Under the pieces are notes generated by a model. It made no database searches. It was not told the origin of the DNA and worked only from the letters and a program-made list of their open reading frames with translations. Positions 63,384-64,000 of a DNA stretch of 64,000 bases are shown piece by piece. Position numbers and translations under genes: made by a program. Where the stretch lies: contig NZ_CP051180.1 in NCBI RefSeq assembly GCF_012295575.1, positions 3,348,001 through 3,412,000 on the forward strand, in the 5' to 3' direction. Source of the stretch: Ferrimonas lipolytica (lineage in GTDB: Bacteria; Pseudomonadota; Gammaproteobacteria; Enterobacterales; Shewanellaceae). Every line of letters starts with the position of its first letter. Positions within the stretch are counted from its first letter, which is position 1.

Positions 63384-64000
63384 ATTAACTTGGTGTTTAC
63401 CATGCTGGTGGCACTAGTTCGTTAACTGTCAGTCCGGCATCAACAATGATTAAGGGTGCCGCTGCAACTGCCGTTTGTGAACACAGATAATCTTGGCTTT
63501 GGGTTTCCCTATAGCAGCTTAAACCCATGCATTTTGCGCAGACTAAGTTTGGTTAAAAGACTACACAACGGTCTAATTTACCTAGACAAGTCTACAAATT
63601 TAACCGCATTCGGTAGCCCCAAAAGCGACCGTCATGCAAAGCATGTGAGTTAATCATTCGTTACAACACATGCAACCACTGATGACTACTTTAACATGGT
63701 GCCGTTGCAACAACGGCAAGCGAATTAACGTTGCAGCAAATACAATGGCTATTGATAGTAATAAAACCATTTAATCAAATGTCATCAAAAATCGCTTCGA
63801 AACTGAATTAAATACAATGAATCGAGCCTAATAACAGACTATTTTAAGCATGAACAAAGCTTACTTGGAAATAACTAAACGGGGGTTTTAACCGCCAGTG
63901 AAATACTTTCGATCGCGCATTATTTAACATGCGGATGACGGTCACAGTTTCGCACAACAGGTAGGCAACATTTAGGTAACAGCCGCAGAACTGAGATGAC
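63384..64000. other. window end, no convincing gene
   Basis: 617 bp. The only frame of any length (63456-63653, plus) has no ribosome site or familiar content. A small hairpin GCCGTTG-CAA-CAACGGC near 63702 lacks a U tract. AT content rises to the right. Confidence 0.45.

Noticed and set aside
63456-63653. Small forward frame near the window end
   Set aside because: No ribosome site, no family resemblance and AT-rich surroundings.

Overview
The window looks like chromosomal DNA of a marine, metal- and oxyanion-respiring gammaproteobacterium of the Ferrimonas/Shewanella type. This rests on a periplasmic arsenate-reductase-like ArrAB pair, an OmcA/MtrC-like lipoprotein domain, VCBS/tandem-95 giant surface proteins, and an enteric-like housekeeping block (rsmJ, prlC, gor, ftnA). 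The assignment is by gene content only. No rRNA, tRNA or CRISPR array was seen.

Region 1 (about 0.9-22.2 kb and 37.5-42.5 kb) is an aryl-sulfate sulfotransferase island. It holds five full-length periplasmic AssT paralogues, three complete dsbL-dsbI pairs (the dedicated disulfide system known from uropathogenic E. coli assT-dsbL-dsbI), and one decayed dsbL interrupted by an IS1595-family relic. Three outer-membrane beta-barrel proteins sit in assT operons. Local regulators are often divergent: three TetR-like and two LysR-like. Modules differ. Two tandem modules are tetR<>omp-assT without dsb genes (6.4-14.1 kb). One is assT-dsbL-dsbI with a divergent tetR (16.6-20.9 kb). One dsbL-dsbI pair stands alone (20.9-22.1 kb). 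One is a full assT-omp-dsbL-dsbI operon with a divergent lysR (37.5-42.5 kb). Near-identical tracts (about 655 bp between assT2 and assT3; about 1.15 kb between two dsbLI copies 21 kb apart) point to recent gene conversion or duplication. An aromatic-amino-acid-type permease and a metallo-beta-lactamase-fold periplasmic protein lie inside the island.

Region 2 (25.3-37.2 kb) is a 10.3-kb gene for a 3434-residue protein: signal peptide, unique N-domain, VCBS repeats, tandem-95/cadherin-like repeats, Calx-beta-like, PKD-like, TSP3 and choice-of-anchor-like segments, a GlyGly-CTERM-like tail, then an internal second signal peptide followed by an OmpA-type barrel and peptidoglycan-binding domain. 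Degenerate ISAs1-family transposase ends in the same orientation flank it, sharing a direct repeat of about 220 bp.

Region 3 (42.6-58.6 kb) is mostly ordinary chromosome: an M16 peptidase pair, GNATs, a DUF4145/Sel1 protein, a SnoaL-like protein, a GPH transporter, ferritin, RsmJ, TetR, oligopeptidase A, an outer-membrane protein and glutathione reductase. Two copies of an interspersed non-coding repeat occur at 42.6 and 49.1 kb.

Region 4 (58.6-63.4 kb) is a respiratory arsenate reductase locus: arrA, arrB, then a separate gene fusing a thioredoxin-type ArsC to an ArsR-type DNA-binding domain. The arrA promoter region carries a perfect 12-bp palindrome and a CRP-like site. No membrane quinol oxidase (ArrC/CymA) is in the window. 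The last 0.6 kb shows no convincing gene.
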